Origin: Pseudomonadota bacterium
GTDB lineage: Bacteria > Pseudomonadota > Gammaproteobacteria > Steroidobacterales > Steroidobacteraceae
Assembly (NCBI GenBank): GCA_023423935.1
Contig: JAFAEQ010000022.1
Location: 1 to 37,291, forward strand
DNA: 37,291 bases
Direction of reading: 5' to 3'
Shown here: piece after piece, positions 1 through 8,500 of the stretch
Numbering within the stretch: position 1 is the stretch's first letter
How the letters are laid out: every line of letters begins with the position of its first letter
Position numbers and translations under genes: made by a program
The notes under the pieces: generated by a model
What the model saw: the letters and a program-made list of their open reading frames with translations, nothing else
Told to the model about the DNA's origin: nothing
The model's database searches: none

Positions 1-280
1 GGAAAGAAAACTGCGAAGTCCGCGCAGCTCTGGCCGAAGCAACAGCAACGCGGCGTGGGACTGCAAGCGATGGTGCGACTCTGACCGGGTTTCTTCTCAT
101 CTCTGGAACCGAAGCCACCTGATCCTGCTTCACCGAAACCACCGAGGTTGAACTTGCCGCGAACCGTTCAAACGACGCGGCACTAAAGATGCAGCCGCGC
201 GATGACATTGCCAACTCTGAAAGTGACTGAGCGAAGCCACTGAGCCATGACACCTGAAGACTTCCTGTCGGATGCAGCAC
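1..280 (-). CDS. Partial open frame, probable gene of a second integron cassette (runs off the window)
   Basis: An uninterrupted minus-strand frame of 93 codons runs from a possible GTG at 280-278 to the left edge. It begins 25 bp beyond the outer core of the attC site, where the next cassette gene would be expected. An in-frame GTG at 253 and an ATG at 208 are alternative starts. The visible peptide is rich in Ser, Ala, Val and Arg, with no membrane helix and no recognised domain. The ribosome-binding site is weak (AGAGAG). I cannot assign a function. The support is cassette position and openness, not homology, and in GC-rich DNA an open frame of this length can occur by chance. Confidence 0.35.
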   Translation of the reverse strand, partial: MLHPTGSLQVSWLSGFAQSLSELAMSSRGCIFSAASFERFAASSTSVVSVKQDQVASVPEMRRNPVRVAPSLAVPRRVAVASARAARTSQFSF

Positions 281-304
281 GTTTATCTCTCTTCGCTGTG
301 TACG

Positions 305-365
305 GCCCAACGCCGCGCATCACGCGCGTGCGTCCTCGCACGTCGCGTGCATGCGCTTGTTAGAT
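305..365 (-). other. attC recombination site (59-base element) of an integron cassette
   Basis: Reading the minus strand, the site starts with ATCTAAC (365-359), which fits RYYYAAC, and ends with GTTGGGC (311-305), which fits GTTRRRY. Between the cores the two arms pair: GCGCATCACGCG and CGCGTGCATGCGC on the plus strand are complementary except for one unpaired C. That is the single extrahelical base expected in the folded strand of an attC. The 61-bp length is typical. The site begins two bases after the stop codon of the membrane-protein gene, the usual 3' position in a cassette. Confidence 0.9.
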
Positions 366-829
366 CTCACTTCAGTAACCCGCTTGCTTTCCATTTGAAG
401 CTCGCGACGAACATAATCAAGACCAGAAGAAAGTCCAACCGAGCGAACACAACGTACATCTGCGACATCTCCAATGGCATTCCTGTTTGGGAGCGCCAGA
501 TTGCGGAACCTCCGAACAGAGCAACCCCGGCGCAGACTGCGAAGAAACCCAAGATTGGAACAGCGATGCGCGATCCACAGAGCAGCGCGACACCGGCTGC
601 GGTCCGGGAGATCGGATACATGAATCCAGCGGCGTAAAACCACCAAGGTGCGAGCGAGGCGGCAAGCTCTGAGTTTCTGGAAAGAACCAGACTTAGGGCA
701 ATGAGTTGAAGCCCTCCCAAGACCGCAAAGTAGATCCCCGCGCCTCGCGAGCGCCATAGCCCTGGCATCCGCTGCCGTTGGTCACCGACGTTCTCAACGA
801 CTACTGACATATGTCTCCGTGAGATCTAA
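311..829 (-). mobile_element. Integron gene cassette, complete
   Basis: The two crossover points are the G/TT steps of GTTAGAT (830-824, minus) and GTTGGGC (311-305, minus), giving a 519-bp cassette. It carries one gene (367-810) oriented toward its own attC. The sequence GTTAGATCTCAC next to the start codon recurs inverted at 359-370, beside the stop codon. This is the expected outcome when matching core sites border an integrated cassette. It sits directly against the attI-like site, so it is the first cassette of the array and the last one captured. Confidence 0.85.
367..810 (-). CDS. Cassette-encoded four-helix membrane protein of unknown function
   Basis: A 147-residue protein. A GGAG ribosome-binding site lies four bases before the ATG at 810-808, and the TGA stop (369-367) abuts the attC core. 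Four hydrophobic segments are visible at roughly residues 25-45, 54-76, 80-102 and 118-138, with short loops and a basic C-terminus. It is therefore predicted to be a small inner-membrane protein with both ends in the cytoplasm. No catalytic motif is evident and I do not recognise the family. Small membrane proteins of this size are common among integron cassettes. Because it is the first cassette, expression would depend on a promoter in the attI/intI region; none is clear, as there is only the decayed integrase leader. Confidence 0.8.
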   Translation of the reverse strand: MSVVVENVGDQRQRMPGLWRSRGAGIYFAVLGGLQLIALSLVLSRNSELAASLAPWWFYAAGFMYPISRTAAGVALLCGSRIAVPILGFFAVCAGVALFGGSAIWRSQTGMPLEMSQMYVVFARLDFLLVLIMFVASFKWKASGLLK

Positions 830-883
830 CTTGTTTTCGCACGCGTCCAGGCGCGAGATAAAACTGGTGCTGCTAGATAACAT
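824..883 (-). other. attI-like primary integration site
   Basis: On the minus strand this stretch runs from ATGTTAT (883-877), through TAGCAGCAC, to GAAAACAAGTTAGAT ending at 824. From memory, class 1 attI has ATGTTAT, GAGCAGCAA and AAAACAAAGTTAG in the same order with the same total spacing of 58 bases. The right core GTTAGAT fits GTTRRRY, and no paired RYYYAAC core lies near it, as expected of attI and unlike attC. It lies between the integrase remnant (divergent, start at 973) and the first cassette, the canonical layout. The alignment to attI1 was made by eye from memory. Confidence 0.75.
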
Positions 884-936
884 GTCGCCCGTTGCCATCA
901 CAACTACCTATTGCACAAAGCGTTATTGGTCATGTA

Positions 937-952
937 CTGCATATACATCCAT
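937..952 (+). promoter_or_regulatory. Degenerate LexA-like box upstream of the integrase remnant
   Basis: CTGCATATACATCCAT matches 12 of 16 positions of the LexA box CTGTATATATATACAG. It lies 20 bp before the integrase start codon, where SOS control of integron integrases is known to act. The fourth base and the second half-site are damaged, so it may no longer bind. AT-rich DNA gives chance matches, so this stays tentative. Confidence 0.35.
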
Positions 953-972
953 ATATAACACACCAATCGGAC

Positions 973-1209
973 ATGGACCGTCCTTCACTTCGATCCACGC
1001 GCCCGCAGAACCAGCTGCGCGAGTGCATTCGGTACGCTCACTACAGCCTCAGAACTGATTTCAGACTCGCTCTTCAGGCAGCCGCGTTCCAGCGCGCCTT
1101 TACTCGGGGAGGCTCGCGAGCGCATCCTGAGCGCTCCGATCGCATGGCACAGAACGATGCCAAACCACCCTGCGCACCATCTGGCCAACCACCCGGCCAA
1201 CCACCTTGA
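973..1209 (+). pseudogene. intI: Integron integrase (tyrosine recombinase) remnant
   Basis: The frame from ATG 973 encodes, at residues 14-28, QLRECIRYAHYSLRT. This closely matches the N-terminal core-binding segment of IntI proteins (known form LRERIRYLHYSLRTE). After it the frame jumps to FQRAF-like residues that resemble a segment near the C-terminal catalytic region of IntI, and it ends at 1209 after only about 78 codons, against roughly 320-340 for an intact IntI. The catalytic Arg/Lys/His/Arg/Tyr motifs and the integron-specific extra domain are absent. An internal deletion is the simplest reading; the FQRAF match is short and may be coincidental. Orientation and distance to attI fit an integron head. 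It cannot be active, so any cassette movement would need an integrase supplied in trans. Confidence 0.75.
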
Positions 1210-2311
1210 TTGGATCTTGCGCTACATCACGGTGCCGTTTCGAATGGCGCCACTGCTTCTCATCGTCGTCGTCAGCGTGTTGATGACGCTTGCCATCAAG
1301 GCAACGCTGTTCGGCATCGCACTCGGCCTCTTCCTCTTATCGGGTTTCTTCAAGTACTCCTTCGCACTGCTCGATGAGCTCACGGTTGGCAGGATCGAGC
1401 CGCCGGTGCTTTCCATCGAGATGATGAATCCCATCGGCGAGAGCCGCTCGCTTGCGGCCCTCGTCTTCATGGTCGCCGTGTTCTTCGCCTCCGAAGCCGC
1501 GGTGTATTGGTTCGGTTCGACGCTGAGCGTGGCGATCGGCGTGCTGGTATTGGCCGCGCTAATCGCAATCATCGCCATGCAAGGAGCCACGGGCAGTCTC
1601 GCTCAGTCGCTCAATCCGATTCGCTGCTGGCGACTGATCATGCGGTTGCGGGTCGATTTCGCATTGCTCATCGCTTGCGCCTTCCTTCTTTGCGCCCTAT
1701 TCGCCCTCGCACGCGCGGCGGGTTTGCCGCTGCTGCTGCAGATCGCGCTGTTCATGTATGCCTGGCTCGCGTTGTTCTCGCTGATCGGCGGCCTGCTTCA
1801 TGAGCGACGAGCCGAGCTTGGGCTGGACGATGCATACGAAATCGAGGCCCTCGACCTCACTGATGATGCTCAGCTCGATCGCACCCGGCAGCAAGCCCTC
1901 GATCGCATCTATGCCGAGTGGCGGGGCGGCTCGCACAAGACGGCTTGGGAGAGCGTGATCTCCTACGTCAGCCAGAGCTCGCAACCGCTCACTGAGCTTC
2001 GATGGCTATACGAGCAAGCGAAGAGCTGGCCCGATCAACGGCTCGCTGATCGATTGGCGCAGGAACTGCTTCCGCGCCTGCTCGCTGAGCGGCGCAACGG
2101 TGAAGCACTCGATATACTCAAGGAGCGCATCGTTGCGAATGCAGATTTCCGTCCGCTTGCGAGCGCCGCTCTGATCCGCCTCGTGCAGCTCGCGCGAGAT
2201 GCGGGTGAGCGGCCCGTTGCCCGCGCCTTGCTACACGATTTCGAACGGTTCTATCCGCACGATTCGGCCCACCGCGCCGCGAGCTTGCTGATGCAGCAAC
2301 TCGAGCGCTGA
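1157..2311 (+). CDS. Integral membrane protein with soluble C-terminal region, unknown function
   Basis: Up to 384 residues. The first 30 codons overlap the integrase remnant and contain a short His/Asn/Pro/Ala repeat, so a later start such as Met 30 (1244) is possible. Hydrophobic segments lie at about residues 31-50, 52-70, 98-118, 121-142, 165-185 and 190-212. The part after residue 220 is soluble, helical and rich in Ala, Leu and Arg, resembling a short TPR-like solenoid. The topology predicts an inner-membrane anchor with a cytoplasmic helical domain. I do not recognise the family with certainty. It stands alone, and its 5' end probably formed when the integrase gene decayed or was deleted up to this point. 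Confidence 0.75.
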   Translation: MPNHPAHHLANHPANHLDWILRYITVPFRMAPLLLIVVVSVLMTLAIKATLFGIALGLFLLSGFFKYSFALLDELTVGRIEPPVLSIEMMNPIGESRSLAALVFMVAVFFASEAAVYWFGSTLSVAIGVLVLAALIAIIAMQGATGSLAQSLNPIRCWRLIMRLRVDFALLIACAFLLCALFALARAAGLPLLLQIALFMYAWLALFSLIGGLLHERRAELGLDDAYEIEALDLTDDAQLDRTRQQALDRIYAEWRGGSHKTAWESVISYVSQSSQPLTELRWLYEQAKSWPDQRLADRLAQELLPRLLAERRNGEALDILKERIVANADFRPLASAALIRLVQLARDAGERPVARALLHDFERFYPHDSAHRAASLLMQQLER

Positions 2312-2541
2312 CCTGCGATGGATGTCGCTATTCGTGATCCTGGGACCGATGACGCATGAGGCGAGGATCCCAGCAATGCGCGAAATCCCGAGCACCAGAT
2401 AGAGCAATAAGCGACGTCAAAGAACCCGCGATCAGATCGGACGTCGAGTGAGCCGATGCACGGTCATTTCGAGTTCAGGCATTAGCCGGCCCCGCGCGGA
2501 GAGCAAGCCTCCAAGCTGCCATCCGTGTGTACACGAAAGTG

Positions 2542-2572
2542 TGGCGGGGTCCGGCCATTCCGGACCCCGCCA
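2542..2572 (-). terminator. Hairpin terminator of the autotransporter gene
   Basis: A perfect 13-bp stem (TGGCGGGGTCCGG and its complement) closes a 5-base loop, beginning five bases after the autotransporter stop codon. On the minus strand it is followed by ACTTTCG, a weak T-rich tail. Position and stem strength support transcription termination or mRNA 3'-end protection. Confidence 0.75.
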
Positions 2573-2577
2573 GTGAC

Positions 2578-5500
2578 TCAGAACTGCTTGCTGTACGAAA
2601 GGCTGACCTGCGAGCCCTTCTCGCCGAAGGTCTGCAAGGACAGGCCCACGTTGCCGGCGTCGCCCATGCGGTACTCCGCGGCGCCGAGGACGCTGAACTG
2701 CGTCTTGCCCAGGCCTGGATTGCGCACAGAGAACGTCGCCGCCTCACCGTTCACGCTGGCATTCACTCCATGGTCGTCGCCGCGCAGATCGTGCACGAGG
2801 TTGGCACCCGCACGCAGCAGGAAGTCATCGGAGAGATATCCGCTCAACTCCATGCCGGCAAGCAGCGCCGTACCGTCTTGCTTCAGCGTGCCGACCGACA
2901 GGGCATCGGTGGTCGATACCCGATTGGTCTCGGTGAAGCCGTCGACCTTGACGTCGTAGCGGGCCACTTCGAACGTCGAACGCAGGCTGAGCCGATCGAA
3001 GCGCGCAAGGTGCATCACGCCGATGCCCGCCAGCCAGGCGTTCGAGTCGATGCGATTGGCCTTGGCGATACCTTCGCTCGTCTGGCGCGAAGCATCCGTG
3101 TTGTAGTCCGCGTACGTCACGCGACCCGACAGATACAGCCCCTCGATCGGCAACGTCTTGGCTACGGCTAGCGAGCCGATCAGTCCGTCCGAGCTGGCAT
3201 GCAAGGTGTTGCTGCGATTGCGGCCGTCCTCCATTCCCAGGCTCGCCTTCACGATCAGACTCTCGCCCGTGCTGTAGCCGATCTGCACACCATCGGCGTC
3301 CAGATCGTACCGGGCGTAGCCGCTGTTCTTCGCTTTGCCGCTACGGGTGTAGACGGTTGCGATGCCGCCGCGCGCCTCGCCGAGGTCGCTGCCGATACCA
3401 GCCTCAGGCATGAAGAACAGCGCCTGCCGACCTTGCTCGATCAGGCTGGTGTAAGCCTCGGGCGAAGCCTTGGCGAAGATCGAAGCACTGTCGGCGCCAT
3501 CAGCGTAGGCGCCTGCGAGCCGCTCGAGCAGCTTGCCGCCGTAGAACTGGCGAACGCCACCCGCATCTTCGACCATCAGTCCGTCCAGCATGGCCGCTTC
3601 GTTGCGACCGCGTGCGACGTGGCCGTAGAAGTCGTCATAACCGCCGCTGCCAAGGCCGATGAGGCTGCCGGTACTCACGTTGAGCAGCGCTTCATCGCCG
3701 TCGCTCTTCTGCACGCTCGTGAACTTGCCGGAGACCTGACCGTCGCGCACTTCGAACAGCTTGACCGTCTCGCCGCGGGAGAGATCGTCATCAGTCCCCA
3801 AGCGATCGATCACCAGCGAGGCTCCATCCTCGATACGCAGGCTGCCGCTGATCTTGAGCACGTCGTAATCGATGCCCGCGGCGCGTTGACCGGCACTGCC
3901 GCCGACTTCCAGTTGCGTCGTGGAGTGGTTGCCCAAGGTCAGATCGGCGAACTGCAGCGTGCCCGGTGAGTTGCCGGGGTTGAGCCACGAGTTCGCACCC
4001 ATGACCACGTGCCCGGTGAACGAGCCGTTACCGGAGAGAACACCACCCGTGATCTCCGTCCGGCTCGCGATGATGCTGCCCGCCGTCGTGGGATCGAACG
4101 GATTGCCGAGGTGCAGGACCGCCGCCGAATCCGGACTAGTGGCATCGGAGCGGACGATGATGTCGTTCGCCGTCAACGTGCCCCGCACGTCCAGCCTGGC
4201 AGTATCGGTGACCTCTACGGTGCCCGATTGGACTGCGCCGTTGGGGGCGATCTCGAGCAGCGAATTGCCGCCAAGACCGATCTGATTCGAGACCACGGAG
4301 CCGCCCGTATCGACCACCAAGGTCGCATTGCTTTGCAGCTGCACGCCCGGGAATTGCAACGTGGCGCCGGCGCCGATCGTGGCCGATGCCTGAGCCTCCT
4401 CACCGCCCAGCGCGAACACGCTGGTCGGGTCGAGCGAGGTGAGATCGTTATCGATTCGGAAGGAGCCGCTGCGAACGTCGAGCGCGCCGGAGCCCAGCAC
4501 CGTACCGGTGAAGTTGCCGCCGTTGCGCACCGTCAGACGGTTGGTCGCGCCGAGGTCGATCTGGCCCGCACCGCTCAGCGAGAAGATGCTCTGGTCGCCG
4601 TTGATCAATTGCAGAGTGCCGACGACGGGCTGGCTGTCGACAATGGCGCTGTTGACGATGACGTCCATGCTCTGATCGAGGATCCAGCTGCCATTCAAGG
4701 CGACCGTGCCTTGATCGATGACGAGCTCGCCACCGATGTTCATCGAGCTGACGCCGCCATCGAGCGTGAGCGTGCCTGCGCCATTCTTGACGAGCGAGCC
4801 TGCACCAGCGAACTGGCCGCTATACACGCTGTTCTCCGTTTGATTCAGCGTCAGAACATCGCTCGCGCCATCGAGGTGGACGACACCCGTCGCACCACCG
4901 CTCAGACCGGCAGTGGTCACTTGGCGATTGCCAGTCACATTGAGGGCACCATCATTGATGGCAGCACCCGCGCTCGCGAGATTCGCGGCGAGTTGCGTCG
5001 TACCAGCATTCGCCAGCGAGGCCACCTGCTGATCCGCCGCGACGATGAAGGTGCCACCGTTCACGACTGCACCGACCGTGTCGGCAGTACCTGCCTTGAA
5101 GGTCGCCCCATTGGCGATTGCGATGCCGCCATCGTCCGCCAGAGTGCCGCCGCCGGTGGTGTCCAGCGTTCCCGCCAACACGCCCGTGCCGCCTCTGTGG
5201 TCGCTGGCGCCGGTCAGCGTCAACACGCCCGTGCCATCTTTGATGAACGCGCCCGCTCCGCCGAATGTACCGGCGAACGTGCTGTTACCTGCCTGACTGA
5301 CGGTCAGGATGTCGGTCTGCGTCGTGAGTTCGAACGCGCCATTGCCGGTCAGCGAAGGTGTGGCGAGACGATGCTCACCGCTCACCGTCATCAGACCGTC
5401 GTTCACGACGTGGCCGACGCTCGTCAGGTCAGCGCCGAGCGAAGTCGTGCCCACGTTCGTCAGCGAAGCGACTTGCTGATCGGCTGCGACGACGAAGGTG

Positions 5501-8500
5501 CCGTCGTTGATCACTGTGCCCACTGTGTCTGCCGTGCCTGCCTTGAGCGTCGCATCGGCCATGATCGTGATTGCGCCGTCGTCGGCCAGCGTGCCGCCAC
5601 CGGTCGTATCCAGCGTACCGGCCTCGACCGAGGTGCCGCCGAGATGGCTGCTCGTACCGGTGAGTGTCAGCGTGCCTGCGCCTGTCTTGATCAAAGCGCC
5701 CTGACCCTCGAATGCGCCTGCGAATGTGCTGTGCGCGCTCTGATCGATGGTCAACTCGTCGGCGGCGAGATCGAACACGCCGCTGCCCGTCAGTGTGGGG
5801 GTCGCGAGAGTCCGCTCGCCGCTCACTGCCCAAACACCGTCGTTCACGACATTGCCGGCGCTGGTCAGATCGGCCACGAGCTGCGTCGTTCCTGCATTCG
5901 CGAACGAGGCCACCTGCTGATCCGCTGCGACGATGAAGGTGCCGCCGTTCACGACTGCACCGACCGTATCGGCAGTGCCTGCCTTGAAGGTCGCGCCAGT
6001 GACGACTGCGATGCCACCCGCATCGGCCAGCGTGCCGCCGCCCGTGGTGTCGAGCGTACCGGCTGTCACCGCAGTGCCACCGGCGTGGCTGCTCGCGCCG
6101 GTCAGCGTCAATGTGCCCGCACCCGATTTGATGAGGGCACCTTCGCCGCCGAATGTGCCGGCGAAAGTGCTGTTGCCGCGTTGCTCGAGGGTCAGGATGT
6201 CCGTTGCTGTCGTCAGATCGAACCCGCCACTGCCCGTCAGCGAAGGAGTCGCGAGCGTGCGCTCGCCGCTCACCAGCCAGGCGCCGTCGTTGACGACTCC
6301 ACCCGCCGTCACCTGACCGAGCTGGAATGCAGCGCCGTGCGCCTGGTTGGTCAGCGTGCCGCTCACCGCGAGCGTGCCGGCAATGTTCAATTGCGCATTG
6401 GCATTGTTGGTCAGCGTGTCGAGCGATGTCTCGCCGAGATAGGAGAGCAGCCCGTCGTTCACGGCGGTGCCGCCGGTCAGGGTCCCCGTAGACAGCAAGT
6501 GGCCGGCACTCGCGACCGACAACGATGTGATGTTCTCGGTGCCGACCAGCTGCAGAACGCCGCCGTTGATGGTCACGTTACCGCCACTGGTGCGCAGCAA
6601 GCGGCCGCTATTGCCGGCGCTGCCCAGCGTCGATACGACGCCGGCATTGAGAGTGAAGGCGTTGAGCTCGTTCTGAGCAGTGAGGAACAGCGTGCCTGCG
6701 TAGCCGGCGCTGCCCACTTCGAAACCGCCGTTGGTGAGCTTGCCGGTCAGATACGCCGTCTGCGCGGGCGTCGCCTCGGCAGCCAGGCTGCCGTACACCG
6801 CGGCCCTGCCAGTGTTGCCGTTCATATTGATGTCGTTCTGCAACGTCACCGAGCCCTGGCTGTACTCGGAGCCAAACACCAACGTGGAATTGTTGGCGAG
6901 ATAGCTGCTGCCCCAACCGAGCACCTGCGAGGTGCCGCCATCGGTCTTGCCGAAATTGATCGTGATGCCGTCGGCCGTAGCGGCAGCGAAGCCGCCTGCA
7001 CCGTTCCAGATGAATTGTCCCGGCACCACAGAACCGGCGCGCTGGGTCACGTTCTCACGAAGCAACAGCACACCGGCGTTGCCGGAATTCAGTGTGCCGA
7101 GGCTTCCCTGGCCACTGAACATGACGGAGCTGGCCGCATGAATGCCGCGGCCCAGCGTGGTTTCGAGCGTGGCACCTTCGAGAATGGTCTTACCCGAATA
7201 GGTGTTGGTGCCAGCCAGTTGCACGAGACCGCCACCACCGATGCGCAGATCCGCGCCCGCGCCAGGCGCGTAGCTGCCGTTGGCGATACTCGCGCTGCTG
7301 TCGTCGGCGATCTGACCTTCGACGCGGATGGTCTTGCCGTTGCCCGGAGCAAGCAGGACATTCGAGCCCCGCATCATGAAGATATCGGAGCCCGCCGCCT
7401 GGCCGGGTGTGCCGCCGTTGTTGCTGGAACCGGCGAGCACGGTGTTCTCACGGAACAGCACGTTACCGGTGAGGCTCAGCGTGCCACCGTTGCGTACGAA
7501 GATGGCGCCGCCGTAGCCGGAGCCGCCACCGCCGAACAAGCCGTCGCCGTTGCTGCCGACACCACCGCCGAAGCCGCCGAGGCCGCCTGCGCCGCTGTCA
7601 CCATCGGCTGCATTGCCGGTGCCGCCACTCGAACCGCCTGCGCCGCCCGAGCCACCGCCCGCGCCGAATCCGCCCGCGCCGCCTGAGCCACCGCTACCGC
7701 CATCACCGCCGTCGGTATGGCTGAGCGCGCCGCTACCGCCATCACCACCGGCGCCACCGGCGCCACCGCCATAGAACGTAGAGCCGTTGCCACCGCTGCC
7801 GCCAGCACCGCCCTCACCGCCTCGTCCGGCGGTGCCATTGCTGAGATCGATACCCCATTGCGTGAGATTCGCGATCGCCACACCGAGCTGCGCGTAAGAC
7901 ACAGCCGCTGCTGCGACGTGGGCCGCCGACAGTGAGGGATTGGGCGGGAACGCAGCCAGCGCACCGACCGCAGCGGCCGTTTTCTGGGCCGCATCGGCTG
8001 TCTTCTCGATCGTGTCCTTGGTCAATTCGTAGTGGAACGGCACGCCGCCACTGCCGTGGCCGCCATTGCCGCCGTTGCCGCCAACACCGCCGTTGCCATT
8101 GCCTGCGCTACCGCCTCGGGTGCCGTCGCGGCCTTCGCCGTCGGTGATGTAGACGATGGCGGAAGGCGCATTGACGCCTCTGCCGCCATTCCTGCCGTTG
8201 GCGCCGGTGACGGAGATGCCGTTCAGCGAGCCGCCGACGCGGTACGGAGAGCTTGCGACGAACCCCTGGACCGCCGCAGTCGGTGCGTTGGAGAGCGTAA
8301 CGACGTTGCCATTGATGGCGCTGATCGTGGTTCCTGCCGGGATGTTCCCGCCTTCGACCTGCATGCCCACCACCAGGCCGGCTGTGCTGAGCAGCGTCAG
8401 CTGCGTTCCGCTCTGTGCAGTGATGCTCCTGGACGAAAACTCATTCGGTTTGCCGGTGAGGTTCTGGCTCAGCGTGACCACACCGGTCGAGGGATTGATG

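Noticed and set aside
4009..7686. A 1225-codon open frame on the plus strand opposite the autotransporter gene
   Set aside because: It lies wholly antisense to a clear autotransporter. Its composition (Arg, Ala, Gln, His rich, no domains) is that of a mirror of biased repeat codons, and no start signals are present.
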